From JAICWP01 sp035278025 (GTDB lineage Bacteria; Acidobacteriota; Terriglobia; Terriglobales; Acidobacteriaceae), in contig DATEJK010000107.1 of NCBI GenBank assembly GCA_035278025.1, positions 27,636 to 91,635 of the forward strand: 64,000 nt of DNA. Reading direction: 5' to 3'. Below the pieces are notes generated by a model, which was not told where the DNA came from, did not search any database, and saw only the letters and a program-made list of their open reading frames with translations. Below, one piece after another: positions 50,000 through 58,217 of the stretch. The translations under genes were made by a program, and so were the position numbers. Position 1 is the first letter of the stretch; every line of letters begins with the position of its first letter.

Positions 50000-50613
50000 T
50001 CAGGCGGCGGGCTTTGAGGGCTTCGCTACCATCGAAGCCGGGTGCTCACGAGTCGAAGGAGTAACTATCGAGAGTGAGAAATCAATGACGTATTTGACTA
50101 TGCTGCAGCAAAAAAGGCAGGGTGTCTCCCGGACTTCCAAACTGGCTTCTTCTGCCACATTCAACGGAAATGATCGCAGGCATTCCGTGCAGGTTACTAC
50201 GATATAGGGAATGCCATTGGAGTCTTTCCCATTTCGCGGGATCCACACCGGAGCGGGTTCCGCCCGATGGGCACTTGCCTGTGCCGCGGAGGTTCGAATC
50301 AGCCCTGCCACAGTACTTAATAGTGTTTCAGGATGATCCTGTCCTTTGGCATAAAAGGCATCGGCAAGCACCCCGGTGGGTATCGATCTGCTGGCGTAAG
50401 CTCCGCTGCAGGCAATTACCGATATCTGGGGAAAACGACGTCGAACCACGGAGAGCAACTCAAATCCCGACATCTTAGATGTAACAGGGCCTCGAAGCCG
50501 TCCTTTGCGCTCGCCACATCGTACCCAGCTGACGTTAGCAATATTGCGAGGGTGTCTCGGATGCCCGCTTCGTTATCCACCAGCAAAATCTGATGTCTGC
50601 AAAGGCCTGGCAT
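50000..50613 (-). pseudogene. Response regulator with the phospho-acceptor region deleted
   Basis: From ATG 50613 (CAGGAGAGCC upstream) the text is a receiver: HQILLVDNEAGIRDTLAILL, SAGYDVASAKDGFEALLHLR. At the point where 'PDVVxSDLxMP' should follow, the frame breaks and resumes, near 50473, as MSGFELLSVVRRRFPQISVI and ACSGAY. The aspartate-bearing strand is therefore missing, together with a frame change, so the receiver cannot be phosphorylated in the usual way. The C-terminal half (to 50000) has VVTCTECLRSFPL and CLFCCSIV, a possible zinc ribbon. It lies between Crp and the kinase on the same strand. Confidence 0.7.
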
Positions 50614-50761
50614 GGCTCTCCTGGTTGTAAGCTGAGGGAAACTGTACGGTGAGTAAAATGATGCCATCCAAAGATTTTCAAGGCTGTTCAAAATTGAACA
50701 GATTCGTCCGTCGAGGAGTCTTGTCGGCAGGATAAATCGCAGTCGAAAGGGATGACAACGC

Positions 50762-51421
50762 TCAATCGTGCAGAACAACATCAAGCAGCGAATTATGGAC
50801 TTGTAGCCCTCCGTTGTACTTGATGAAACCCAGCTTCCTGAATTTGTTCATGAAGAAATTCACTCGGGAGCGGGTAGTGCCCACCATTTCCGCCAGCGTC
50901 TCCTGGCTGATCTTGGGAACTACGGTCTCGGGCTTTGCTTCTTTGCCGAAGCGGGCGAGCAACAGAAGAATCCGCGCCAGCCTTTTCTCGCTCGAGTTGA
51001 AAAGCTGATCCACCAGGTCTTCTTCGTAGCGGATGTTCCGCGCCAGCAAATAGGCTACGAACAGATCGGAAAAAGCATGTTCCCGGTGCAGCGCTCGCGT
51101 GATGGCCTTCTTGTCGATCCTTAAGAGAGCGCAATCGGTCATCGCTGTTGCCGAACCCATGCGGAGGGGCTGGCCGGCGAGTGAGCCTTCTCCGAAAAAA
51201 TCGCCAGAATTCAATATGCCGATGGTCGCTTCTTTGCCAGTCTTAGAGACGACGGAGAGCTTCGCCTTGCCTTGCTGAATAAAAAATACCGCGTCCGCCG
51301 GATCGCCTTGAGCAAAGATCGTTTGTTTCTTGCGAAAAGCCAGAATCCTCCTGCCCTCACCGATGGTAGCGAGAAATTTGTCGGGGTCGAAGTGACGCCT
51401 TTTGTTATTCTTGGCCGCCAT
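50762..51421 (-). CDS. Crp/Fnr family transcriptional regulator
   Basis: The 219-residue protein has a cyclic-nucleotide-binding beta roll (FRKKQTIFAQGDPADAVFFI, QQGKAKLSVVSKTGKEATIG, LNSGDFFGEGSLAGQPLRMG), a long dimer helix and a C-terminal winged helix: ISQETLAEMVGTTRSRVNFF, MNKFRKLGFIKYNGGLQVH. No FNR-type cysteine cluster is present at the N-terminus. The phosphate-binding 'GExxxxxxxxRxA' is altered (GEGSLAGQPLRMGSA), so cAMP binding is uncertain. ATG 51421 with AGAGG upstream is preferred to GTG 51439. It is divergent from the LuxR-like gene. Confidence 0.88.
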   Translation of the reverse strand: MAAKNNKRRHFDPDKFLATIGEGRRILAFRKKQTIFAQGDPADAVFFIQQGKAKLSVVSKTGKEATIGILNSGDFFGEGSLAGQPLRMGSATAMTDCALLRIDKKAITRALHREHAFSDLFVAYLLARNIRYEEDLVDQLFNSSEKRLARILLLLARFGKEAKPETVVPKISQETLAEMVGTTRSRVNFFMNKFRKLGFIKYNGGLQVHNSLLDVVLHD

Positions 51422-51549
51422 ACCCGCCTCTCTACTCACAATTTTAATACAAGAGAGCTGCTCGTTTGCCCTTATATCGCGGGGCGGCTGAGGCCCCTCG
51501 CACGTTTTTCCCCGGAACTGAGCAATTTTGCACAGTATTGCAAAGGCAG

Positions 51550-51900
51550 GTGAGCGAAGCTGTTAATGGCTCAAAGGAGCAGTTTCCCGCCTCCTCATTC
51601 GACGGCCTACCTACCCTTCTTGAGAAGGCCCTCGTCGGGCCGCAGCATCGCGAAAGCAGGCGAACAATGCGTGTATTTTGTGAGAAATTGGGCGTGCTCG
51701 GTCCGATCTACCGTCTGGTCGGCGAGGGTTTCAACGACCGTGAAATCGCGGGCAGATTACGCCTTAGTGAACCGGTGGTCACGAACTGCATTGCCTGGAT
51801 GTTGCACTCCTTCAAAATCACAGATCGGGCGAAGCTGGTCGCAGACGCTTTCAGCGCGGCACGGCCGTCGACATCGGAAGCGCATTTGAGGGCGAGTTAG
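51550..51900 (+). CDS. LuxR-type HTH protein
   Basis: The C-terminal 60 residues are a LuxR/GerE helix-turn-helix: IYRLVGEGFNDREIAGRLRL, SEPVVTNCIAWMLHSFKITD and RAKLVADAFS, with the family's 'RxKL' ending. The N-terminal half (LPTLLEKALVGPQHRESRRT) has no recognisable signal domain. The start is uncertain: GTG 51550 is used here, ATG 51667 would leave only the HTH, and the frame is open back to 51466. It lies opposite the Crp gene and just upstream of the small membrane protein and desaturase. Confidence 0.7.
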   Translation: MSEAVNGSKEQFPASSFDGLPTLLEKALVGPQHRESRRTMRVFCEKLGVLGPIYRLVGEGFNDREIAGRLRLSEPVVTNCIAWMLHSFKITDRAKLVADAFSAARPSTSEAHLRAS

Positions 51901-51928
51901 TAGAAGTGGAGGCACCCGGAGGTGTTCC

Positions 51929-52093
51929 GTGAGCGTTGAAAGTGTGTTGGTGGCCCTGATTCTCTCATCCGTGTTGGCCAGTGTCTTTTTCGGATTGACC
52001 CGCGCGCTTGATGCCCTGAACGGCGGCGGATCCGCCGGACCCAACTCCCCTGTGGCATCGGTGCGAGCAGACTCTCCACGCCACCAGGACTGA
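51929..52093 (+). CDS. Small single-helix membrane protein
   Basis: A 54-residue gene with GGAGGTGTTCC directly before its GTG. The product reads MSVESVLVALILSSVLASVF, then FGLTRALDALNGGG and a short hydrophilic tail rich in serine and proline. One N-terminal membrane helix is clear. It precedes the desaturase by 20 bp, so a shared transcript and a role beside it in the membrane are plausible. The family is unknown. Confidence 0.65.
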   Translation: MSVESVLVALILSSVLASVFFGLTRALDALNGGGSAGPNSPVASVRADSPRHQD

Positions 52094-52113
52094 TTGCACT
52101 CTGCTTTGAACGC

Positions 52114-53040
52114 ATGGCTCAAGTTAGCAAAATGATGAATCCGCTCTCCAATCGTGTCATGCAGCTCGAGGCTCTGGCACAAAAGCAGTCCGGCGAAAAA
52201 GAAATCAATTGGGTGACCGGCCTTTTTATGGGCCTGTTTCATGTCGGGGCGCTGGCGGCGTTGTTTTTCTTCACGTGGAAAGCTCTGCTTGTCGCAGTTC
52301 TCCTCTGGTGGATCTCGGGCAGCTTGGGCATTGGTATGGGTTATCACCGGCTGCTTACCCATCGCGGGTACAAGACCCCTAAATGGGTCGAGTACTGCCT
52401 GACTATCTGCGCCACGCTGGCCTTGGAAGGCGGGCCCATTTTCTGGGTAGCCACCCATCGCATTCATCACAAGTTATCCGATCACGATGGAGATCCACAC
52501 TCTCCGCGAGACGGTAAGTGGTGGTCGCACATGGGATGGATCCTCACGGGCAAGTCCATGCATCATGACACCGCGACCCTCGCCCGCTACGTCCCCGACC
52601 TCGCCAAAGACAAGTTTCACGTGTGGATCACGAAGTACCACTATGCCCCGATGATCATGCTGGGCCTGGTGCTGCTGGCAGCCGGCGGACCTCCCTTGCT
52701 GCTGTGGGGCATTTTCCTCCGCACCGTGATTGGCCTGCACGCCACGTGGCTGGTTAACTCGGCCACCCATCTGTGGGGCTCACGTCGTTTTGCCACGCGC
52801 GACACATCCACTAACAATTGGGTGGTTGCCCTGCTCACCTTCGGCGAGGGCTGGCACAACAACCATCACGCCTACCCCACTGCTCGCCACGGTCTCAAGT
52901 GGTATGAAGTGGACGTGAATTGGTACGGCATTCAGGCGCTCAAGCTGCTCGGTCTCGCGAAACAGATCCAGCACGCCAGTCTGGCGAAGTTGCCGCGTAA
53001 AGAAGTACCGACTCTCCATGGCAAGCTGATCGAAACCTAG
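52114..53040 (+). CDS. Acyl-CoA/acyl-lipid delta-9 type fatty acid desaturase
   Basis: The 308-residue membrane di-iron enzyme introduces a cis double bond in fatty acyl chains. The three histidine boxes are HRLLTHR near residue 79, HRIHHKLSDHDGDPHSPRDG near 116 and GEGWHNNHHAYPTARHG near 249, and four hydrophobic helices lie between them. The boxes and the 'ATHRIHHKxSDxxxDPHxP' text are those of stearoyl-CoA desaturases. Desaturation keeps membranes fluid in the cold, which matches the cold-shock and RRM genes of this region. No ribosome-binding site is clear at ATG 52114; ATG 52132 is an alternative. Confidence 0.93.
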   Translation: MAQVSKMMNPLSNRVMQLEALAQKQSGEKEINWVTGLFMGLFHVGALAALFFFTWKALLVAVLLWWISGSLGIGMGYHRLLTHRGYKTPKWVEYCLTICATLALEGGPIFWVATHRIHHKLSDHDGDPHSPRDGKWWSHMGWILTGKSMHHDTATLARYVPDLAKDKFHVWITKYHYAPMIMLGLVLLAAGGPPLLLWGIFLRTVIGLHATWLVNSATHLWGSRRFATRDTSTNNWVVALLTFGEGWHNNHHAYPTARHGLKWYEVDVNWYGIQALKLLGLAKQIQHASLAKLPRKEVPTLHGKLIET

Positions 53041-53100
53041 TTTGGGAATCGACTGCCTAGGGCCGTCGATGAAGGCATGGCAAGAGGGGAGGATATCAGG

Positions 53101-53280
53101 ATGGGCGAAGGGTGGCGGCTGTGGCTGGGTCTGACCTTGGAGGTTTTGGGGATTGTTGTTGCTGTTTTCAGCATCGGCACCGGCATAATGCTGGTGGGCT
53201 TGGCATTGGGAGTGTTAACCGTAATCGTTGGCCTGATCCAAGTTTCGTTCTGGTCCAGGGTTCGCCGCGTGTGGCTGTGA
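53101..53280 (+). CDS. Small two-helix membrane protein
   Basis: ATG 53101 follows GGGAGG with eight bases of spacing and is preferred to ATG 53077. The 59-residue product reads MGEGWRLWLGLTLEVLGIVV, AVFSIGTGIMLVGLALGVLT, VIVGLIQVSFWSRVRRVWL: two hydrophobic helices and a basic end. It lies 60 bp after the desaturase in the same direction. The family is unknown. Confidence 0.6.
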   Translation: MGEGWRLWLGLTLEVLGIVVAVFSIGTGIMLVGLALGVLTVIVGLIQVSFWSRVRRVWL

Positions 53281-53338
53281 CAGACGGAGACTTTCCTTGC
53301 CGACGGTTTTCAGAATGTGATCGCCCGCAGTACAAGGA

Positions 53339-53476
53339 TTAGGATGTGCCGCGCTGCTGTTGTTCTAGGCGCTTTCTTTCAAGGGCCTGCCTGAGTGCCC
53401 GCCCTTTTACCCGCATTTTGATCCTCGCTCTGCGTTTTCGATTCTCCCTTGCTTTATCGCCATTGAGCAACGACAT
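53339..53476 (-). CDS. Small basic protein
   Basis: ATG 53476 follows CAGGAGACGAC. The 45-residue product is strongly basic: MSLLNGDKARENRKRRARIK, MRVKGRALRQALERKRLEQQ, QRGTS. It should form one or two amphipathic helices able to bind nucleic acid. The longer frame to 53554 has no ribosome-binding site. It follows the gene at 53505 on the same strand with 28 bp between them. Confidence 0.55.
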   Translation of the reverse strand: MSLLNGDKARENRKRRARIKMRVKGRALRQALERKRLEQQQRGTS

Positions 53477-53504
53477 GTCGTCTCCTGTGATAACCGGTGA
53501 CTCC

Positions 53505-53756
53505 TCACCCTGGACGCGGAAATTGGTCGCGCAGGGCACCACGCCTTTCATCACTCACGAACTCTGATTTCCAGGTTAACTTCCAGCTAGTATCTTTCTG
53601 GCCAAGCGAAGAACCCTGCTCCGTATGTTCAGTCCAGGTCTCCACCCGATCAGACGGGACTTCCCTCTTTGGCTCCTCACCCTCCCCAACGTAGCAGCGG
53701 TTGCCGCTCACCCAGCCACGTGGCGTTAGATGATGCTCCTGCTCATAGCCCGCCAT
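53505..53756 (-). CDS. Small hydrophilic hypothetical protein
   Basis: AGGAGGT stands directly before two ATG codons; the second (53756) has workable spacing. The 83-residue product reads MAGYEQEHHLTPRGWVSGNR, CYVGEGEEPKREVPSDRVET, WTEHTEQGSSLGQKDTSWKL: polar and acidic, without a hydrophobic core, so likely flexible or a binding peptide. The family is unknown. It lies in a minus-strand run with the small basic protein. Confidence 0.5.
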   Translation of the reverse strand: MAGYEQEHHLTPRGWVSGNRCYVGEGEEPKREVPSDRVETWTEHTEQGSSLGQKDTSWKLTWKSEFVSDERRGALRDQFPRPG

Positions 53757-53899
53757 CATACCTCCTAACGGCGCCAGTGAACGACCAAATCGGGATAGAG
53801 CCGCCGGCCTGAGGGCGGCTCTGTCTCCGATGTGCCGACTAGGCAAAAAAAAGTACGGCTTCGCGGGTTTTCACGGGCTGCCAACCCTCCGAACACGCT

Positions 53900-54745
53900 T
53901 TAATGGCGAGGTTCCCGACGGATGGTTCTGCTCGTCGGGCCTTTTCGTCTGCTTTTTTTAGAATGTGCCAGAGCCAGCCGAGCGGCAATGATGGAATATG
54001 CCGCGGGATTAAAAGCAAGGCCAATGTGCGTGCCCGAAACGGAGAAGTCACTTTCGGGGTGGTCTGTCCTGCAATAACGCCAATCAACTACTCCGTCTGC
54101 CTCAGTGTAAATCGCGGTTTCCAAGACCGAGGCTGGCATAGCAGTGCTAAGAGACTCCAAGAAATCACAAGTGCAGTGACCGGTGTAGCACCCGGGAAGC
54201 ACGGCAGCGCCGTGCTTCTTTAGGATCCGATGGCGAACCATGTCGGCCGCGCGCAAGATGCTGCGGTGGGCGACCGTGCCGCGAAAGGGCGCACCCAGTG
54301 TGATGACGGAAGCGATATCCGTCGGCCGCTGCGCCGCGATGGCCCGCGCGATAATGCCCCCTAGGCTGTGACCTATGAGATGGACTTTCTGGCCAGATTT
54401 GGCAAGCGCTTTCTTAATGGTTTCATTCAGTTGCCATCTGATGAGCAGGTTCGGACATTCTGTGTTGAAACCAATACCCGAAAAGAAGGGTTTGTATCCA
54501 ATTCGCGCCAACCATCCGTGTAATGGAGTCAAGTAAAAATCCGGACATAGAAAAGCTGGGATCACAACCACGGCGGAGCCATCGCCATGCGATACTCCGA
54601 GACCGTAATATAAGGGCGTGGCATGCAGGAGGAGGAGCTCGGCCGCGAACAGTACCTCGCCCAAAATGGGAACGTCAGCTTCCTCGTAATCTTTGGTACG
54701 GATAGCGGAAGTCGAAGCCCTCGGTGCGGCATTGATTCTTTTCAT
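53900..54745 (-). CDS. Alpha/beta hydrolase (lipase/esterase-like)
   Basis: The 281-residue protein has an oxyanion strand VVVIPAFLCPDFYLTPLHGW, the nucleophile elbow VHLIGHSLGGIIARAIAAQR with serine in GHSLG near residue 126, the acidic residue probably in EADGVVDWRYC and the histidine in SVSGTHIGLAFN. The fold matches esterases and PGAP1-like or triacylglycerol-lipase relatives; there is no signal peptide. A basic tail (KKSRRKGPTSRTIRREPRH) ends it. The substrate is unknown. It is divergent from the gene at 54881. Confidence 0.82.
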   Translation of the reverse strand: MKRINAAPRASTSAIRTKDYEEADVPILGEVLFAAELLLLHATPLYYGLGVSHGDGSAVVVIPAFLCPDFYLTPLHGWLARIGYKPFFSGIGFNTECPNLLIRWQLNETIKKALAKSGQKVHLIGHSLGGIIARAIAAQRPTDIASVITLGAPFRGTVAHRSILRAADMVRHRILKKHGAAVLPGCYTGHCTCDFLESLSTAMPASVLETAIYTEADGVVDWRYCRTDHPESDFSVSGTHIGLAFNPAAYSIIAARLALAHSKKSRRKGPTSRTIRREPRH

Positions 54746-54880
54746 TAACGGCCACCCCCAATGTACGTGAAACTGTAAAACCGCACAAATGGACCTGCAT
54801 GAGCCTACAAGAGACTCATTTTCCCGAGCGTTTGACAGGGTGTTAGGCTCCTATGGGGATTTAACACACGGCTCGGAGCC

Positions 54881-55639
54881 ATGGTGCAGACTGCAAAGCC
54901 GGTACAGCTGAACCCGCGAACCCTTGCGGCATTTGATGCTTACATTCACAACATTGAAGCGGAGATGGAAAAGACGCTGCACGGCACTGAGCCATTCCTC
55001 TGGTCTGAGTTGACGCCAGAGCGATCTCAGCAGGTCAATCGAGGACAAGTGGTAGCACAGTTCTGGTCTGGGCGAGGACCGGTCAAGGTGCCGTATGGCT
55101 TAATCCACGACTGGATTGCTGCCGCGCTCATTCCTGAGTCGACCATCAATGAAGTGTTGGCAGTGATCCAGGATTACGATAACCATAAGAACATATACAA
55201 ACCCGACGTAATCAACTCGAGGCTTATCAGCCGCGAGGGTAATGATTTCCAGATTCATTTACGACTTCTAAAGAAAAAGATTATCACCGTCGTCCTCGAC
55301 ACCGACCACCAGGTGCACTATAGTTCCTTCGGTCGAACGCGCTGGATCTGCCGGTCTTATACCACCAGAACTGCAGAAGTGGAAAACGCCGGAACCCGAG
55401 ATGAGCGAGTCTTGCAGCCTGATACAGGATATGGGTTTCTCTGGCGTCTGTGCTCGTATTGGCGATTCGAGGAGCATGGTGCCGGTGTAGTCGTCGAGTG
55501 CCGAGCCGTATCGCTCACGCGTGACGTGCCATTTGGGCTGGGGTGGGTCATCGAACCCATCATCCAAAAGCTACCCAAGGAATCGCTTATCAAAACCTTA
55601 GAAGCAACACGTCAGGCGGTGCATCGTGGGGCAAAATAG
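54881..55639 (+). CDS. Hypothetical protein, possible START/SRPBCC-like fold
   Basis: The 252-residue protein has an N-terminal helical part (LAAFDAYIHNIEAEMEKTLH) and a C-terminal beta-rich part with IHDWIAAALIPESTINEVLA, FQIHLRLLKKKIITVVLDTD and VVVECRAVSLTRDVPFGLGW ending VIEPIIQKLPKESLIKTLEA. The alternation of amphipathic strands and the long last helix resemble lipid-binding START-like proteins in soil bacteria; this is only a likeness. There is no signal peptide. GGAG precedes ATG 54881 closely. Confidence 0.6.
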   Translation: MVQTAKPVQLNPRTLAAFDAYIHNIEAEMEKTLHGTEPFLWSELTPERSQQVNRGQVVAQFWSGRGPVKVPYGLIHDWIAAALIPESTINEVLAVIQDYDNHKNIYKPDVINSRLISREGNDFQIHLRLLKKKIITVVLDTDHQVHYSSFGRTRWICRSYTTRTAEVENAGTRDERVLQPDTGYGFLWRLCSYWRFEEHGAGVVVECRAVSLTRDVPFGLGWVIEPIIQKLPKESLIKTLEATRQAVHRGAK

Positions 55640-55830
55640 TTGGCTGCCCCTAGTCTGCACTAATGCTGCAGATTCCGGCGAGCTCCCACAGCAGATTCGT
55701 TAAGCTACCCCTTCCTATGCGAGTTGTTAGTGGAGCGTTGTGGCGACCGGTTCAACAATTCTATTAGCAATGCCAGCGGGTGTTTGTGCCCTTGAAGCAA
55801 ACAGAATGGTATTTGCTCATTCGCGGACAC

Positions 55831-56130
55831 TCAAGCACGTGCCCGCCTGACGAGACGAGACCCGGACAACAACGAGCGACTACTCTTTGGCTTTCTCGCT
55901 GCTTCCACTCTCAAGCTGTGTCCGCCAAGAATGGAGTGGTTCACGGATAAGATTGCATCTCGCGCGTTTCTAGGGTTTGCCATATGAACAAACGCAAAGC
56001 CGTAGGAATTGCCGCTAAGTGGATCCTTCACTAGGGCAACACTCTGGACTTCACCGTAGAGCTCAAACAGGGCACAAATGTCATCCTCTGTGGTCCGGAA
56101 AGTTAAGTTACCGACAAAAATATTAGTCAT
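55831..56130 (-). CDS. RRM-type RNA-binding protein (copy 3)
   Basis: The 99-residue RRM protein begins MTNIFVGNLTFRTTEDDICA, with RNP1 SYGFAFVHM and ends in a basic tail (KPKSSRSLLSGSRLVRRARA). GAGGGAGAGGGAG precedes the ATG. It is the last of three minus-strand genes with short gaps (28 and 13 bp), so it is probably co-transcribed with the two hypothetical proteins upstream. It shares the opening MTNIFVGNL with copy 1. Proteins of this type bind mRNA and are often cold-regulated. Confidence 0.9.
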   Translation of the reverse strand: MTNIFVGNLTFRTTEDDICALFELYGEVQSVALVKDPLSGNSYGFAFVHMANPRNARDAILSVNHSILGGHSLRVEAARKPKSSRSLLSGSRLVRRARA

Positions 56131-56158
56131 GCGTATCTCCCTCTCCCTTGAGGGCCCG

Positions 56159-56590
56159 TCATGCTATAGCCCATGCGGTAGCAGCGCTAACTCGCTTCCG
56201 CTCCGCAATGTCGGGCAACACTGCACCTTCCTGGATGTGCCGCGAATGGGCTGAGAGGTGGACATAAGGAATTCCGCAAAACCGTCGCGCAGACAATTCG
56301 GTCACCTCAAGGCAATTGAACTGCGCAGGACGCGCTTTCGCCAACACTCGCCTGACCGCTTTGCTGACGATTTTGTCCGTGCAATGGCCCCAGACCATTA
56401 CCTGCATTTTCGCTGCCAGAAAGAAGAAGCTCCAGCCTGCATTCCGAACTTTGCGATCAAAGCTATCCCCGCCCAAACTGGTAATCCGTTTCCAGCCAGG
56501 CGAACAGGACTCAGTCTCCACTCCCAGCGACCGGGGAATGAGGGTGCCCGTCCGCATAAAAAGAGCTCCAACCCCTAGGGCGTTCGACAT
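56159..56590 (-). CDS. Hypothetical protein of the RRM-3 operon
   Basis: ATG 56590 follows AGGAGG with eight bases. The 143-residue product begins MSNALGVGALFMRTGTLIPR and contains SPGWKRITSLGGDSFDRKVR, NAGWSFFFLAAKMQVMVWGH. The arrangement 'GWxFFFxAxxMxxxxxG' with a following ALxKVL-like helix (SKAVRRVLAKARPAQFNCLE) is seen in conserved hypothetical proteins of soil bacteria whose function is not known. It is the middle gene of the three-gene unit ending in the RRM gene. Confidence 0.65.
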   Translation of the reverse strand: MSNALGVGALFMRTGTLIPRSLGVETESCSPGWKRITSLGGDSFDRKVRNAGWSFFFLAAKMQVMVWGHCTDKIVSKAVRRVLAKARPAQFNCLEVTELSARRFCGIPYVHLSAHSRHIQEGAVLPDIAERKRVSAATAWAIA

Positions 56591-56603
56591 TGCGTCGTCC
56601 TCC

Positions 56604-57068
56604 TCATTCCGTGTAATCTCGGCGGTCTTGCCGGAGGGAAATAAACCCACGAAACGCCGCCGTCATGTACGCCTCCGCCGACCGTCGGTCCTCTTCTGTG
56701 GGTGGATGGATTTGGACTAACCCATCGCGGTGCAGGGTGAGGTCCTTGGAGAAGATGGCTTGGTGCTGAATGATCGATTCCAACATCTGAGCCAAATCTT
56801 TCGAGTAGAAATCATTGCTGAAACTCACATGATTGGCAGCAGCCGATGGAGTCCACTCACACACAAGATACTGGTGGCCTCTGATTATTGATGACCAGAC
56901 CTTCAGAAATTCCAGTGACCCGCCAGGCCCAAGCCGGTACTCAACATGGACCAGGTTTGTTTTCGTTCCCGGCTGCAAGTCTTTCCAGCTGAGGACGACA
57001 GCACACTCCAGGATCTGGTCCAGCATAATGTTAGTGCTTGTGGCTACTTGTACTGGAGAAGAGGTCAT
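56604..57068 (-). CDS. Hypothetical protein of the RRM-3 operon
   Basis: The 154-residue protein reads MTSSPVQVATSTNIMLDQIL, ECAVVLSWKDLQPGTKTNLV and later YLVCEWTPSAAANHVSFSND, FYSKDLAQMLESIIQHQAIF. It has mixed strands and helices and no signal peptide or membrane segment. I do not recognise the family. It is the first gene of the unit, 13 bp before the next. A potential start at ATG 57068 lies after CAAGGAGTACC. Confidence 0.65.
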   Translation of the reverse strand: MTSSPVQVATSTNIMLDQILECAVVLSWKDLQPGTKTNLVHVEYRLGPGGSLEFLKVWSSIIRGHQYLVCEWTPSAAANHVSFSNDFYSKDLAQMLESIIQHQAIFSKDLTLHRDGLVQIHPPTEEDRRSAEAYMTAAFRGFISLRQDRRDYTE

Positions 57069-57159
57069 GGTACTCCTTGGAAAAGACGCACATGGAGCGG
57101 CCGGGTGAACTAACTCAGGTTCTCGGCACCTTAAGATCGAGAACCTCGAGTGGAATCAT

Positions 57160-57249
57160 TTAAGTCTTATGCATTTTTCTGATCCCTATAAACATGCTTG
57201 CCGCGATGGCCACAGCAATCGCAATCATCCACGTGATTTCCGCGCCCAT
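57160..57249 (-). CDS. 29-residue membrane peptide
   Basis: ATG 57249 follows CGGAGGCATTT, a very good ribosome-binding site. The product is MGAEITWMIAIAVAIAASMF then IGIRKMHKT: one membrane helix with a positive end, the form of many small regulatory membrane peptides. The frame is open to 57351, but that part has no ribosome-binding site. The stretch from here to 57657 (408 bp) holds no other supportable gene. Confidence 0.55.
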   Translation of the reverse strand: MGAEITWMIAIAVAIAASMFIGIRKMHKT

Positions 57250-57657
57250 AAATGCCTCCGATAAACCCCTATCCCTAACGTTCGGCCCGCGTCTTGAAGC
57301 ACTACTACTACAGCCACAGTGTGTCATTTTGCGGCCAGCAAATCTGTGCATATGTGAACACTTCTCGCTTGCTCGGCCAGGATGCCCCGCTGTGCGCTCG
57401 CTAAGATCCCGAACGCATGCACCTTTTCAGCGGACGCCTTGCCACCGATAACTTCATCAGGACAGGCAGTGGAAATGTAATGGGTGGTCTCAAATCTTGC
57501 CGCTCGGCCCTGTGCAGTTCGTGGTTGACAACGCAGCGGAATCAGCATAAGGTCATAAATGAGTGAGTACCTCCTTTCACCTTTCAGGTCTTCTGAACTA
57601 AGTCAGTCCATCTGAAGTTGTTCCTCTTAGCCGACCACAACCCTAAGGAGGTTGCCC

Positions 57658-57978
57658 ATGTTTGTTCGCAATATCTCCATGCATTTGAAACCGAACACAC
57701 TTAGCGAATTTACCCGGACCCTGGAGAGCGAAATCATTCCATTGCTGCGAAAGCAAAAGGGATTCCGTGACGAAATTACCGCTGTCGTTTCCGGTGAGCG
57801 GGAAGTTGTAGCAATCAGTTTCTGGGATGAAAAAGAGAACGCGGAAGCCTACACTACCTCGACGTACCCACAAGTACTGACTTCACTAGGCAAGGTGCTC
57901 GAGGGAACTCCTCACGTCAGGACGTGTGAGGTGATCAGCTCCACCCTTCACAAGATTGCAGCTCGCGCCGCAGCGTAA
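57658..57978 (+). CDS. ABM-like ferredoxin-fold small protein
   Basis: AAGGAGG stands six to seven bases before ATG 57658. The 106-residue protein reads MFVRNISMHLKPNTLSEFTR, TLESEIIPLLRKQKGFRDEI, and VVAISFWDEKENAEAYTTST: the strand-helix-strand layout and 'SFWDxxExAEAY' motif are those of antibiotic-biosynthesis-monooxygenase (ABM) domains, dimeric alpha/beta barrels. Many of these are not oxygenases, and this one could bind a small ligand. It is followed closely by the zinc-protein gene at 58056. Confidence 0.78.
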   Translation: MFVRNISMHLKPNTLSEFTRTLESEIIPLLRKQKGFRDEITAVVSGEREVVAISFWDEKENAEAYTTSTYPQVLTSLGKVLEGTPHVRTCEVISSTLHKIAARAAA

Positions 57979-58055
57979 TGTTGCTGTATCGATGGGGCGG
58001 TCCATGGCCGCCCCTGCGTTTTGATCGGAGCCAGCAACCCACGCGAGAAGTACAT

Positions 58056-58217
58056 ATGACGACGAAGTGCGATTGTGGTCACGAAAAGAGGGACCATAGA
58101 CCGCCTGCCCTAGGAAATCAGGTGCGGGGGAATCAGGTGTACGGTGCATGCAAGATTTGCCTATGCAATCGATACACCAAGCCCAGCGTTCCCGGGGTGA
58201 GCGTAGGACCCAGATGA
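58056..58217 (+). CDS. Small cysteine-rich (zinc) protein
   Basis: The 53-residue product reads MTTKCDCGHEKRDHRPPALG, NQVRGNQVYGACKICLCNRY. The set C-x-C-x-H ... C-x2-C-x-C should bind zinc. The ATG is inside a longer open frame (from 57978), and only a weak GAGAAG precedes it. Its stop overlaps the start of the next gene by four bases, so the two are coupled. The family is unknown. Confidence 0.6.
   Translation: MTTKCDCGHEKRDHRPPALGNQVRGNQVYGACKICLCNRYTKPSVPGVSVGPR

Noticed and set aside
57324..57548. 74-codon minus-strand frame
   Set aside because: No ribosome-binding site at its ATG and no recognisable fold; kept as unassigned.
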